Source: a bacterium Ga0077546 (GTDB lineage Bacteria > Cyanobacteriota > Vampirovibrionia > Obscuribacterales > Obscuribacteraceae). From it: DNA of 5,621 bases. Below are positions 1 to 5,621 of the stretch, one piece after another. The notes under the pieces are model-generated. The model was not told the origin of the DNA. It saw nothing but the letters and a program-made list of their open reading frames with translations, and made no database searches. The stretch is from positions 1 through 5,621 of the forward strand of contig LNEX01000273.1 of assembly GCA_001464165.1 (NCBI GenBank), in the 5' to 3' direction. A program made the translations under genes and the position numbers. The stretch's first letter is position 1. Every line of letters begins with the position of its first letter.

Positions 1-587
1 GTACCACCAGCGGCCCGCCCACTCTTGGTGTTTCTTTGAGCAGTTGTGTGCTTGGCCCCGGTCTGCGCGATGGTGTGAGCAATCTCACCAGTGCTAGGCC
101 AACGCTCACCAATTGCCTTCTAATCAATTCAAAGAGAAACAATATTGCGTCGTACTCTGTTAGTTTGCAGAATGTCACTTCGTTCATGACTAGGCTAAGC
201 TCATCACACAGCGCCCATAATTGTCTTAAGCTACAGGCCAGCCCTCAGCCCTATAACATGATTGGCAGTAGTGTGAAAAAGTCAATTGCCTATGGAGGCA
301 TGGTTGATATTCCAGTATCAATTGCCTATCCCTATCCACCAAATTCAACTCGGCCATTTCCCCTTACGGTTGAACAAAATACCCAGTATCGCACTACCGG
401 TAACACTATAGCACTGGCCCCGACAATGGTTGACCCTAAGTTTGTCTCTCGAGTCGGGTTGCTTCCCAACCATACTCCTATCCCTTATCTGATGGGTCTA
501 GACTTCTCTCTTCGTCCTGATTCACCAGCAGTGGGAACTGGTTCAGAAGTTACATCGATCAAGCAACTATTAAGCACATTTGATTGA
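1..587 (+). CDS. C-terminal part of a secreted right-handed beta-helix-type protein (5' end off window)
   Basis: The frame is open from the left edge (first full codon at 3) to TGA at 585-587, giving 194 visible residues; the real start is upstream, and the TTG at 36 has no reason to be a start. The sequence is rich in Ser, Thr, Asn and small hydrophobics with short strand-and-turn patterns such as PTLTNCLLINS and YSVSLQNVTS, as in parallel beta-helix rungs. Near the C-terminus it has DFSLRPDSPAVGTG, which matches the 'D(F/Y)xLxPxSPAxxxG' ending common in pectate-lyase-like/parallel beta-helix (PbH1 repeat) surface proteins. Such proteins are usually exported and often bind or cleave polysaccharides, but no catalytic residues can be assigned from this fragment, so the substrate is unknown. 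The family call rests mainly on the SPA motif. A hairpin follows 21 bp after the stop. Confidence 0.65.
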   Translation, partial: TTSGPPTLGVSLSSCVLGPGLRDGVSNLTSARPTLTNCLLINSKRNNIASYSVSLQNVTSFMTRLSSSHSAHNCLKLQASPQPYNMIGSSVKKSIAYGGMVDIPVSIAYPYPPNSTRPFPLTVEQNTQYRTTGNTIALAPTMVDPKFVSRVGLLPNHTPIPYLMGLDFSLRPDSPAVGTGSEVTSIKQLLSTFD

Positions 588-608
588 TACCATTAACTAG
601 GTTGTGGC

Positions 609-642
609 AGTGAAGCTCTGGCGAAAGAGCTTCACTTCTTTG
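609..642 (+). terminator. Probable intrinsic terminator of the beta-helix gene
   Basis: A perfect 11-bp inverted repeat (AGTGAAGCTCT at 609-619 and AGAGCTTCACT at 626-636) encloses a 6-base loop, GGCGAA. On the plus strand it is followed by TCTTTGG, a short and imperfect T tract. It sits 21 bp after the stop codon of the plus-strand gene, the usual place for a terminator. Its right arm covers the stop codon (632-634) of the convergent minus-strand gene. On the minus strand the hairpin is followed by CTGCCACAAC with no T run, so it should act mainly on plus-strand transcripts. Confidence 0.6.
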
Positions 643-1633
643 GCATTTCATCGTTGATAGTAATGGCGTGAATTTGGTAGGTTGGTTTTCCTGCTACTCT
701 GACAAGTTGTACATTTGTCAGCCAGACCAGCCCGCCGCCGAGCATAATGCCTTCATCTTTACACCACAGCTCTTTTTCAGGATTGTCTGCAAATAACGTT
801 GCAACTTTTGGGGTGAAGATGATGTTGTAATTTGCTATCAATTCTTGTGGGTCGCGATAGGTGCGCGTTGTCACTCTCTTCTTGAAATTGCCGTTCCACC
901 TTACCGAAAGTGGGTATTGCATCATTTTGCTGACAGCGGCAATGTTCTTTTTTGCTAGGGCTTCGCGCAGTGATTGGTAAAAGTTTGCAAACAAATCTCC
1001 GTCATCAACGCCAGCAACACAGTAGCGCTTTTCGCGCGCTTCTGTGGCTGAGGCCAGTATCTTTTCGGCCTCCTTCGCTCGGTTTGTGGCTTTGTATACT
1101 TCGCTCAAGCCCTTGGCATCATCAAGCAGCACGGGGTAGTTGCCTCTGTAGAGCTGAATGTTGCTGTCGTAGGCCTCTTTGTATTGCTTTTCTGCTTCTT
1201 TATATTTTCTCTGTCTTAAGTAACAGTCAGCCAAGCATGTACGTGTGAGTAATTTCTGCTCGTTGCCGTTTAGGCTTTCGGCTATATCTAAAGCTTCTAG
1301 TAGCTTTTTTTCGGCTGCGGCATAGTTGTTGGCGGCCATGTCGGCTCGCGCGGCGGTATTGATTTTGTCAAAATTCTTTTGCTTTATTGCTTCTTGTTTG
1401 GCAATTGCCGCATCTATTGAAGCAAAAGATACCTCAGCGTCAGCAGCCTTTTGGGTTGTTTTGTCTGCGTCTGCTTTGGCTTTAGCCTTAGCAGACGCCG
1501 CTGCTTGATTAGCCAAACCTTGATTTGCCACAGTAGGGCTTGCCAAACTCGGATTCGTCACGCTAGACAATGAGCTTGATGCTAGAGTAATAGTCAGTGC
1601 CGCAGATAAAACAATAAGCTGTTGATCTTTCAT
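632..1633 (-). CDS. Exported TPR protein with NTF2-like C-terminal domain
   Basis: This encodes 333 residues, starting at ATG 1633 and ending at TGA 632-634. The start is chosen because it puts a signal peptide at the front: Lys2 and Asp3, then a hydrophobic stretch at residues 6-19 (LIVLSAALTITLAS), then Ser/Asn/Ala-rich sequence. Residues 25-65 are low-complexity, with Ala/Lys/Asp runs such as ASAKAKAKADADK. About three tetratricopeptide-like helical hairpins follow: 88-121 (NNYAAAEKKLLEALDIAES), 129-162 (CLADCYLRQRKYKEAEKQY) and 170-203. TPRs mediate protein-protein contacts. Residues 213-328 look like an NTF2/SnoaL-type fold, with an initial helix (FYQSLREALAKKN), MMQYPLSVRW, a helix before IIFTPKV, and strand pairs EGIMLGGGLVWL and TYQIHAITIN. 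No catalytic residues are evident, so a binding role in the periplasm or outside the cell is inferred. No Shine-Dalgarno is visible. It diverges from the CorC pair and converges on the beta-helix gene. Confidence 0.8.
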   Translation of the reverse strand: MKDQQLIVLSAALTITLASSSLSSVTNPSLASPTVANQGLANQAAASAKAKAKADADKTTQKAADAEVSFASIDAAIAKQEAIKQKNFDKINTAARADMAANNYAAAEKKLLEALDIAESLNGNEQKLLTRTCLADCYLRQRKYKEAEKQYKEAYDSNIQLYRGNYPVLLDDAKGLSEVYKATNRAKEAEKILASATEAREKRYCVAGVDDGDLFANFYQSLREALAKKNIAAVSKMMQYPLSVRWNGNFKKRVTTRTYRDPQELIANYNIIFTPKVATLFADNPEKELWCKDEGIMLGGGLVWLTNVQLVRVAGKPTYQIHAITINDEMPKK

Positions 1634-1865
1634 GGCGATATGATACCAGTTGGTTGAAGTTTTATGAGAACGCCGGCTGACCGCTGCTCTATCTATTTCT
1701 TTGTCAACACTTGCTGTGCAAGCATTGTTGCGGCAATTATTTGCTTGTTGCCAAGCTGCTAGAGTTAAGTACTGCTTGGTTCTTGAATTTGCGAATTTTT
1801 AGAGAACTCAGCTTGATGCAATATTTGTGTTGTAGGGGCAATCAAAGTGTTAGTCAATTGTTGAA
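1634..1865. promoter_or_regulatory. Divergent intergenic region between the TPR gene and the CorC pair
   Basis: These 232 bp must hold the start signals for both the minus-strand TPR gene and the plus-strand CorC/CNNM operon. No pair of -35 and -10 boxes at proper spacing is convincing on either strand. A perfect TTGACA exists on the minus strand (1707-1702), but nothing like TATAAT lies 16-18 bp after it. Neither flanking gene has a recognisable Shine-Dalgarno. The one structured part is a cluster of short inverted repeats at 1705-1756. No small gene or RNA was recognised here. Confidence 0.5.
1705..1756. repeat. Cluster of short TTGC/GCAA inverted repeats, possible operator
   Basis: Three small palindromes lie close together. 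At 1705-1730, CAACA-CTTGC, a TGT loop and GCAAG are followed by CAT and TGTTG, so both arms pair with a 3-base bulge. At 1728-1736 there is TTGC-G-GCAA. At 1743-1756, GCTTG and CAAGC flank TTGC. The shared TTGC/GCAA half-sites and the position between divergent genes would fit a regulator-binding site, but the repeats are short and no regulator gene is present, so this is tentative. Confidence 0.25.
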
Positions 1866-3176
1866 ATGTTCCTAGCCTGGTTTATAGCAATTGGTCTAAT
1901 TCTTCTGAATGCCATTTACGTGGCTGCAGAGTTTGCTACAGTCGCCGCCCGGCACTCTTATATTCAAAAGTTGGCTTTAGCAGGTAACCCCCTTGCTTCG
2001 TTACTTCTTCCGATCTTGGAGGAGCCGCGAAAGCTCGATGAGTATATTGCTACTTGTCAGATTGGAATAACAGTTTCAAGTCTTGTGCTTGGAGCTTATA
2101 GTGAAATCAGTTTTGGACCTTCCTGCGCCGCCACGTTAGTCGAGTACTTTAATTTAACTCCAGTCTTGGCTGAGTCAGTGGCGGCCATTGGCATTCTTTT
2201 GCTGTTTACCTTGTTGCAGATTTTGTTTGGTGAACTGCTTCCGAAGTCTGTCTCCTTGCAATATTCCGATCGTATAGCAATTTTTATGTACTGGCCGCTT
2301 CGCCTTTCTTCAATTGTCTTTCGTCCGTTTATTTGGCTGTTGAATGGCAGCGGCAACTTCTTTTTGAAAGTGCTAGGAATTCCGGTTTCTACTCACAAAC
2401 ATGTTCACTCGCTTGATGAAATTGAGTTGCTACTAGCCGAAAGTAAAGATGGCGGCTTGTTAGAGCCTGTTGAGCACGAGCGCCTGCAGCAGGCTCTTGA
2501 TCTTGGAGAGAGAACAGCAAGACAACTTATGGTGCCCCGTTCGAATATTCTTGCGGTTTCGAATAAGAACTCTTTAGAAGAGTGCTATCGCATTGCTTTA
2601 GCTAGTCCGTATACTCGGCTTTTGGTTTATGGAGACTCTATTGACGATGTTCTAGGTTTTATTCATGTGAGGCACGTTATTCAAGCTAGATTCTCTGAAA
2701 GTGATCTTGCTGGTATTGATTCTTTGATTAAAGGCTTACCAATTATTCCTGAGAATCTACGCCTCGGCAAGTTGATTGCCTTGCTCAAATCAAAGCATTC
2801 GCATATGGCCGTGGTTATGGACGAGCACGGAGCAACAGTTGGTATTGTCACTGCCGGTGATATTCTTGCTGAGTTAATTGAGAACGTTGATAGTGATGAA
2901 TTTAAAAAGACTATAGTTATAGAAGTTTTAGAAGATGGTCGAATTCGGCTACCTGGCTTTTATAAGTTGCATCGGGCCTCTAAGTTCTTAGGCCAAATGC
3001 CCGAAACCGAAGCCGAGACTATCAATGGCTTAATCATGGAGATTCTGGATCGAGTGCCTGCTGTCGGCGATTTGATTGAATTACCTTCAGTGGTGATCGA
3101 GGTCGAAGAAGTTGAACATCACGCTGCTATCTTGGTGATTGTGAGCAGAAAAGAGGAGGCTAAGCAAGATGTTTGA
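1866..3176 (+). CDS. CNNM/CorC-family membrane protein, first of a tandem pair (DUF21 + CBS pair + CorC_HlyC)
   Basis: This encodes 436 residues. ATG 1866 is fixed as the start by an in-frame TAG at 1851-1853 with no other usual start codon between; no Shine-Dalgarno is visible. Residues 1-175 form the DUF21 (CNNM) membrane domain: first helix 1-23 ending in AAEFA, the re-entrant-type stretch CQIGITVSSLVLGAYSE (64-80), helices around 100-122 and 136-160, and the signature FGELLPKS (121-128). A linker helix and MVPRS (222-226) lead into two CBS motifs (about 222-275 and 288-342), the second carrying HMAVVMDEHGATVGIVT. Residues 350-428 are the CorC_HlyC domain, including ETINGLIMEILDRVPAVGD. 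Members of this family act in Mg2+ (sometimes Co2+) efflux or resistance at the cytoplasmic membrane; the old 'hemolysin' label is doubtful. This copy departs from the usual family sequence in places: YTRLLVY replaces SRYPVY in CBS1, and DEHGA replaces DEHGG/DEYGG. Its stop overlaps the start of the next gene. Confidence 0.9.
   Translation: MFLAWFIAIGLILLNAIYVAAEFATVAARHSYIQKLALAGNPLASLLLPILEEPRKLDEYIATCQIGITVSSLVLGAYSEISFGPSCAATLVEYFNLTPVLAESVAAIGILLLFTLLQILFGELLPKSVSLQYSDRIAIFMYWPLRLSSIVFRPFIWLLNGSGNFFLKVLGIPVSTHKHVHSLDEIELLLAESKDGGLLEPVEHERLQQALDLGERTARQLMVPRSNILAVSNKNSLEECYRIALASPYTRLLVYGDSIDDVLGFIHVRHVIQARFSESDLAGIDSLIKGLPIIPENLRLGKLIALLKSKHSHMAVVMDEHGATVGIVTAGDILAELIENVDSDEFKKTIVIEVLEDGRIRLPGFYKLHRASKFLGQMPETEAETINGLIMEILDRVPAVGDLIELPSVVIEVEEVEHHAAILVIVSRKEEAKQDV
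3154..3159 (+). promoter_or_regulatory. Strong Shine-Dalgarno of the second CNNM/CorC gene
   Basis: AGGAGG ends 9 bases before ATG 3169. It lies inside the last codons of the upstream gene, so ribosomes finishing the first reading frame are well placed to restart on the second. It settles the start of the downstream gene and contrasts with the upstream gene, which has no visible site. Confidence 0.85.
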
Positions 3177-4458
3177 GCTGAGCTTAATTCTCCTTCTAAT
3201 ATTGTTTAATGCTCTTTTTGTGGCTTCTGAGTTTGCCACCGTGGTGGCACCTAAGCTATCAATTGAAAAGCTTGCACTTGAAGGCAATAGAACAGCCAAA
3301 CAAATTTATTCTGTTATCAAAGAGCCGTTGTTGCAAGATCGCTATATAGCCGCATCTCAAGTTGGTATTACGGCAGCTAGTTTGGCTCTGGGTATGTACG
3401 GCGAGCAGGTTATAGCCACCTGGATAATTCACTATCTTCACCTTGTAGCTCCCCTTGAGATTACGACAACTCACGCAATTGCCAGCGCTTTATCTTTGAC
3501 TTTGCTTACCTATCTTCATATCGTCTTTGGGGAGATGATACCTAAGTCATTAGCGCTCCAGAAGTCTGAAGCGGTAATGTTTTTCTTGATCGGGCCGATG
3601 CTCTTCTTTATGAGAGTTTTTAGGCCAATTATCTTCATTCTAAATGGAATGAACAATTTCTTGCTGAGAAATCTCATGGGTATAGATCGCTCTAAGTCAA
3701 CGTTTCCAGCTTTTTCTTCTGATGAGATTCAGTTGATTTTAAAAGAGAGCGAATCAGAGGGAATAATAAGCGATGAAATTGGCAGCGTGATTGAGCAGCT
3801 ATTTGACTTTGGCGAGCTAGTTGCTGAAGACATAATGGTGCCTCGGGTTCACATTCTGGCTGTGCCGATTAGGCCGACGAAAGTTCAAGTGCTGGAGATA
3901 GTGCGTCAAGCTAACCACTCTCGCTATCCTGTTTATACAGGCGATAAAGACAATATTGTCGGCACTGTGCACGTTAAGGATCTCGCTGCTTTCTTGGAGG
4001 CTAGCGACGATATAACTTTGATTATCAGGCCAGTACCCTTTGTGCCACAGTCTTCGACTTTGCAGTCGGTACTTGAGTCTATGCGGCAGTTTCGTACTCA
4101 TCTGGCAGTTGTGTTGGATGAACATGGTGGTACTGCTGGTATCATTTCAATTCAGGATATATTTGGTGAAGTTATAGGTGAGATTGATGAATCTGCTACT
4201 CCACCTCCGATTGAAACTATAGACAGTAAAAGCGTGCGAGTTTTAGGTACAGTCAGGCTCGAGCAACTTGCTGGCTATCTTGGTCTAGTAATTGAAGAAG
4301 AAGATGTCGGTACCATTAGCGGACTAGTCTTGGATCAGCTTGGCAGGCCGCCTCGGGTGGGAGACAGGTTCAACTTTAAGAACTTGTCAATTGAAGTAAC
4401 CAATGTTAAGGGTCGGGGCGCTCAGTCTTGCATTGTTACTGTGCTGCCTGACGCCTAA
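3169..4458 (+). CDS. CNNM/CorC-family membrane protein, second of a tandem pair (DUF21 + CBS pair + CorC_HlyC)
   Basis: This encodes 429 residues, from ATG 3169, set by the AGGAGG site, to TAA 4456-4458. It has the same architecture as its upstream neighbour and is clearly its paralogue. The DUF21 membrane domain covers 1-170, with first helix LILLLILFNALFVASEFA, SQVGITAASLALGMYGE (63-79), a helix at 104-119 and FGEMIPKSLALQ (120-131). MVPRV (223-227) begins CBS1, which keeps the family-typical HSRYPVYTGD (250-259). CBS2 contains HLAVVLDEHGGTAGI (311-325). The CorC_HlyC domain runs from about 348 to 427, with VGTISGLVLDQLGRPPRVGD. This copy matches the family consensus better than the first. 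The predicted role is Mg2+/divalent-cation efflux or homeostasis in the cytoplasmic membrane, with the CBS pair sensing nucleotide or metal. Known CNNM/CorC proteins are dimers, so the overlapping pair could form a heterodimer; that is inference. Its 3' end is 19 bp from the convergent gene. Confidence 0.92.
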   Translation: MFELSLILLLILFNALFVASEFATVVAPKLSIEKLALEGNRTAKQIYSVIKEPLLQDRYIAASQVGITAASLALGMYGEQVIATWIIHYLHLVAPLEITTTHAIASALSLTLLTYLHIVFGEMIPKSLALQKSEAVMFFLIGPMLFFMRVFRPIIFILNGMNNFLLRNLMGIDRSKSTFPAFSSDEIQLILKESESEGIISDEIGSVIEQLFDFGELVAEDIMVPRVHILAVPIRPTKVQVLEIVRQANHSRYPVYTGDKDNIVGTVHVKDLAAFLEASDDITLIIRPVPFVPQSSTLQSVLESMRQFRTHLAVVLDEHGGTAGIISIQDIFGEVIGEIDESATPPPIETIDSKSVRVLGTVRLEQLAGYLGLVIEEEDVGTISGLVLDQLGRPPRVGDRFNFKNLSIEVTNVKGRGAQSCIVTVLPDA

Positions 4459-4624
4459 ATATTTGCAGCGCGGCAAGCTATTCGCGGCTATCGAATTTTT
4501 GTTCTAGGCTATCTTTGTTAGAGTCAAAAATGATTTTTCTATCTACGTGTAGCAATTGAGCATGCTCGGCTTGAATTGCTTTGGCTTCTTCGATTTCTTT
4601 GAGAATTTCTCCCTGAGGCTGTTT

Positions 4625-4660
4625 GACTAGTTCTAGCATTTCTGCTTTCAATGCGATTGT
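4625..4660 (-). other. Second frameshift interval in the At5g03900-like gene (+1 needed, restores the first frame)
   Basis: The middle frame loses family character after NNRIE and becomes an Arg/Ser/Asn-rich string (SQTASGRNSQRNRRSQ), typical of out-of-frame coding. The other frame opens after a TAA at 4663-4661 and reads AEMLELVKQPQGEILKEIE. Removing one A from the AAA run at 4648-4646 (minus strand) gives NNRIEAEMLELVKQ without a break. This returns to the same frame as the 5' segment, so the two shifts cancel. Confidence 0.65.
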
Positions 4661-5259
4661 TTAGCACAAGCAGCACGAGATAGCGCACGGCTGGTATGAC
4701 GAGCAAGATTATTGAGTAGGTTAGAAGAACGTCAATCAGGGCTGCCAAATGATGCAGCAGGTTTATCGTGGCAATATGCTTGAACAACCACCAGCTGCCG
4801 CAAAAATTGAACAGCGCCAGCATCAAGACATTGGCTAGTGCTATCGGAGGAAAGTTGGAGAACTTCCAGTTCTCTTCTTTGAGGTAGCTCTGCTGCTCGG
4901 CTCCTTCGTTTTGTATTTGCTCTTGTCTTTGCTCTTGTTCTAGTTGTGGATTGCCATGGTGTTCACTTATGTAGTCTGGAAAGACATAAACTATAAAGCC
5001 ACTTTTTGTTACTTCTGGATGACCGTTGAATTGTGCCAGTGCACTCATAACCATGCCACTATCAGAGGTGTCACCATCGAGAAAGGGCGCAAGCTGCTCT
5101 GCTGATACTACACCGCCATTGGCCTTAATTGTAGTTGCGATTTGCTGCCAGCGTAATTTCTGTAAATTAGAATTTGGTTTACCATCGCCAAACAAGAAAG
5201 AAAAGGTCTCAAGAAAGAAATTGCCTTTGGGATGCTTTTCAATGAAATCGGTGTAGCGG

Positions 5260-5303
5260 TCTCTCTGGGCGCTGGGGATACTGTTCTGATAGCTGGTATT
5301 ATG
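5260..5303 (-). other. First frameshift interval in the At5g03900-like gene (-1 needed)
   Basis: Upstream of this interval the coding frame is the one entering from the window edge. Downstream, family-type sequence (RYTDFIEKHPKGNFFLE, then FLFGDGKPN) is in the frame shifted by -1. The new frame has a TGA at 5306-5304, so the switch must come after it. Restoring one C to the CCCC run at 5277-5274 (minus strand) would join the frames as ...RTVSPSAQRDRYTDF. No classical slippery heptamer is seen, so programmed frameshifting is unlikely. Confidence 0.65.
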
Positions 5304-5621
5304 TCAAAGAAGCCAGAGCCATCGAATGAGCCGAAATCGCCACTGTCTCCGCCGGCTCCATCAAATATAGATGCAATAGCTAAGAGAATCAGAGCGACAA
5401 AAATTACAACTATTACAAGCACTGAATTCATTAAGGCAACGCCAAACGATACTCGCACCACCCAGTAAAGTGACTTGAAAAGAAAGGCCCCAGCGAGCAG
5501 TGCTGCCCTGCGCCTTCCTCTTCGTCTATAGATTCCGGAAAAATTAGGGGCAAAGGAGTAATAAACGGTTCCGTCGTTTGATACTTCGAGTCTAGCGCCG
5601 GTCTCTCCTGCAATTTTGTTG

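Larger units (their letters stand above)
4478..5621 (-). pseudogene. Frameshifted At5g03900-like (cyanobacterial/plastid) membrane protein, 5' end off window
   Basis: The gene enters from the right edge (first full codon at 5620) and ends at TAG 4480-4478; joining three frame segments gives about 380 residues. Segment 1 (5620 to about 5275) has a sheet motif LEVSNDGTVYYSF (11-23), a basic loop, hydrophobic helices (41-52, 62-85) and a Gly/Asp/Ser linker. Segment 2 (about 5303-4646) has the strongest family marks: FLFGDGKPN (142-150), LRWQQIATTIKANGG, AEQLAPFL, EVTKSGFIVYVFPDY (203-217), a Gln/Glu-rich linker, then membrane helices about 257-282, 286-308 and 311-320. Segment 3 (about 4660-4478), back in the first frame, is a charged tail, ELVKQPQGEILKEIEEA onward, ending KFDSRE. 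The family is recalled from memory as conserved in cyanobacteria and plant plastids. The Arabidopsis member carries an 'iron-sulfur cluster biosynthesis' label, but the biochemical role is not established. The breaks may be sequencing errors, in which case this is an intact gene. Read alone, the middle frame would stop at 4539. Confidence 0.7.

Noticed and set aside
952..1248. Plus-strand 98-codon open frame inside the TPR gene
   Set aside because: Composition rich in Arg, Cys, Trp and Ser, no ribosome site, and fully antisense to a well-supported gene; a shadow frame.
1678..1707. Sigma-70 promoter with TTGACA on the minus strand upstream of the TPR gene
   Set aside because: The -35 hexamer is perfect, but the sequence 16-18 bp downstream is GC-rich with no resemblance to TATAAT.
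1866..4458. Calling the tandem pair hemolysins (TlyC/HlyC)
   Set aside because: The label is historical; the DUF21-CBS-CorC_HlyC architecture is better linked to divalent-cation transport, and nothing here indicates a toxin.
4459..4477. Bidirectional terminator between the second CorC gene and the convergent gene
   Set aside because: The 19-bp gap has only a 4-bp TTGC/GCAA pairing and repeated GCGGC in direct orientation, not a stable hairpin with a T tract.
5260..5310. Programmed -1 ribosomal frameshift in the At5g03900-like gene
   Set aside because: No X-XXY-YYZ slippery heptamer lies in the incoming frame and no clear downstream stem is seen. A second shift in the opposite direction would also be needed, so a one-base length error is simpler.
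5232..5468. Plus-strand 78-codon open frame opposite the At5g03900-like gene
   Set aside because: It lies antisense to segment 1, whose minus-strand product has clear membrane helices and family motifs; no domain or ribosome site supports it.
5431..5613. Minus-strand 60-codon open frame near the right edge
   Set aside because: It overlaps segment 1 out of frame. The frame open from 5620 (LEVSNDGTVYYSF) is the one with family-like sequence.
1..5621. Defence, mobile or CRISPR system in the window
   Set aside because: No transposase, integrase, nuclease, regularly spaced repeats or attachment-site duplication was found on either strand.

Overview
The window looks like ordinary chromosomal DNA from a bacterium of moderate GC content, probably from the Cyanobacteriota lineage (photosynthetic cyanobacteria or a non-photosynthetic relative). 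The main clue is the minus-strand gene at the right end. Its protein resembles, from memory, a family found mainly in cyanobacteria and plant plastids (type member Arabidopsis At5g03900). A secreted TPR protein and a beta-helix surface protein nearby fit such a genome but do not prove it. There is no sign of phage, insertion sequence, CRISPR, tRNA or rRNA.

Layout: (1) 1-587, plus strand: the C-terminal end of a secreted right-handed beta-helix-type protein whose start lies off the left edge, followed at 609-636 by a perfect 11-bp hairpin that probably ends its transcript. (2) 632-1633, minus strand: an exported TPR protein with an NTF2-like C-terminal domain, converging on gene 1; the hairpin overlaps its stop codon. 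(3) 1634-1865: a 232-bp divergent intergenic region with short TTGC/GCAA-type inverted repeats and no convincing promoter. (4) 1866-3176 and 3169-4458, plus strand: two paralogous CNNM/CorC (HlyC/TlyC-type) membrane proteins, each with a DUF21 membrane domain, a CBS pair and a C-terminal CorC_HlyC domain. They overlap by 8 bp and the second has a strong Shine-Dalgarno, so they look translationally coupled and may work as a divalent-cation efflux pair. (5) 4478-5621, minus strand, convergent with the pair: the At5g03900-like membrane protein, entering from the right edge.

The most notable result is that gene 5 is broken by two frameshifts in opposite directions. The reading frame changes once near 5260-5303 and returns to the original frame near 4640-4660. 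All three segments read as plausible family protein, and the restored frame adds a 54-codon acidic/basic C-terminal tail ending at 4478 that would be missed if the frames were annotated separately. Each shift can be explained by a one-base length change in a short homopolymer (C4 at 5274-5277, A3 at 4646-4648 on the coding strand), so sequencing or assembly error is as likely as a real pseudogene. No previously undescribed multi-gene system is evident.
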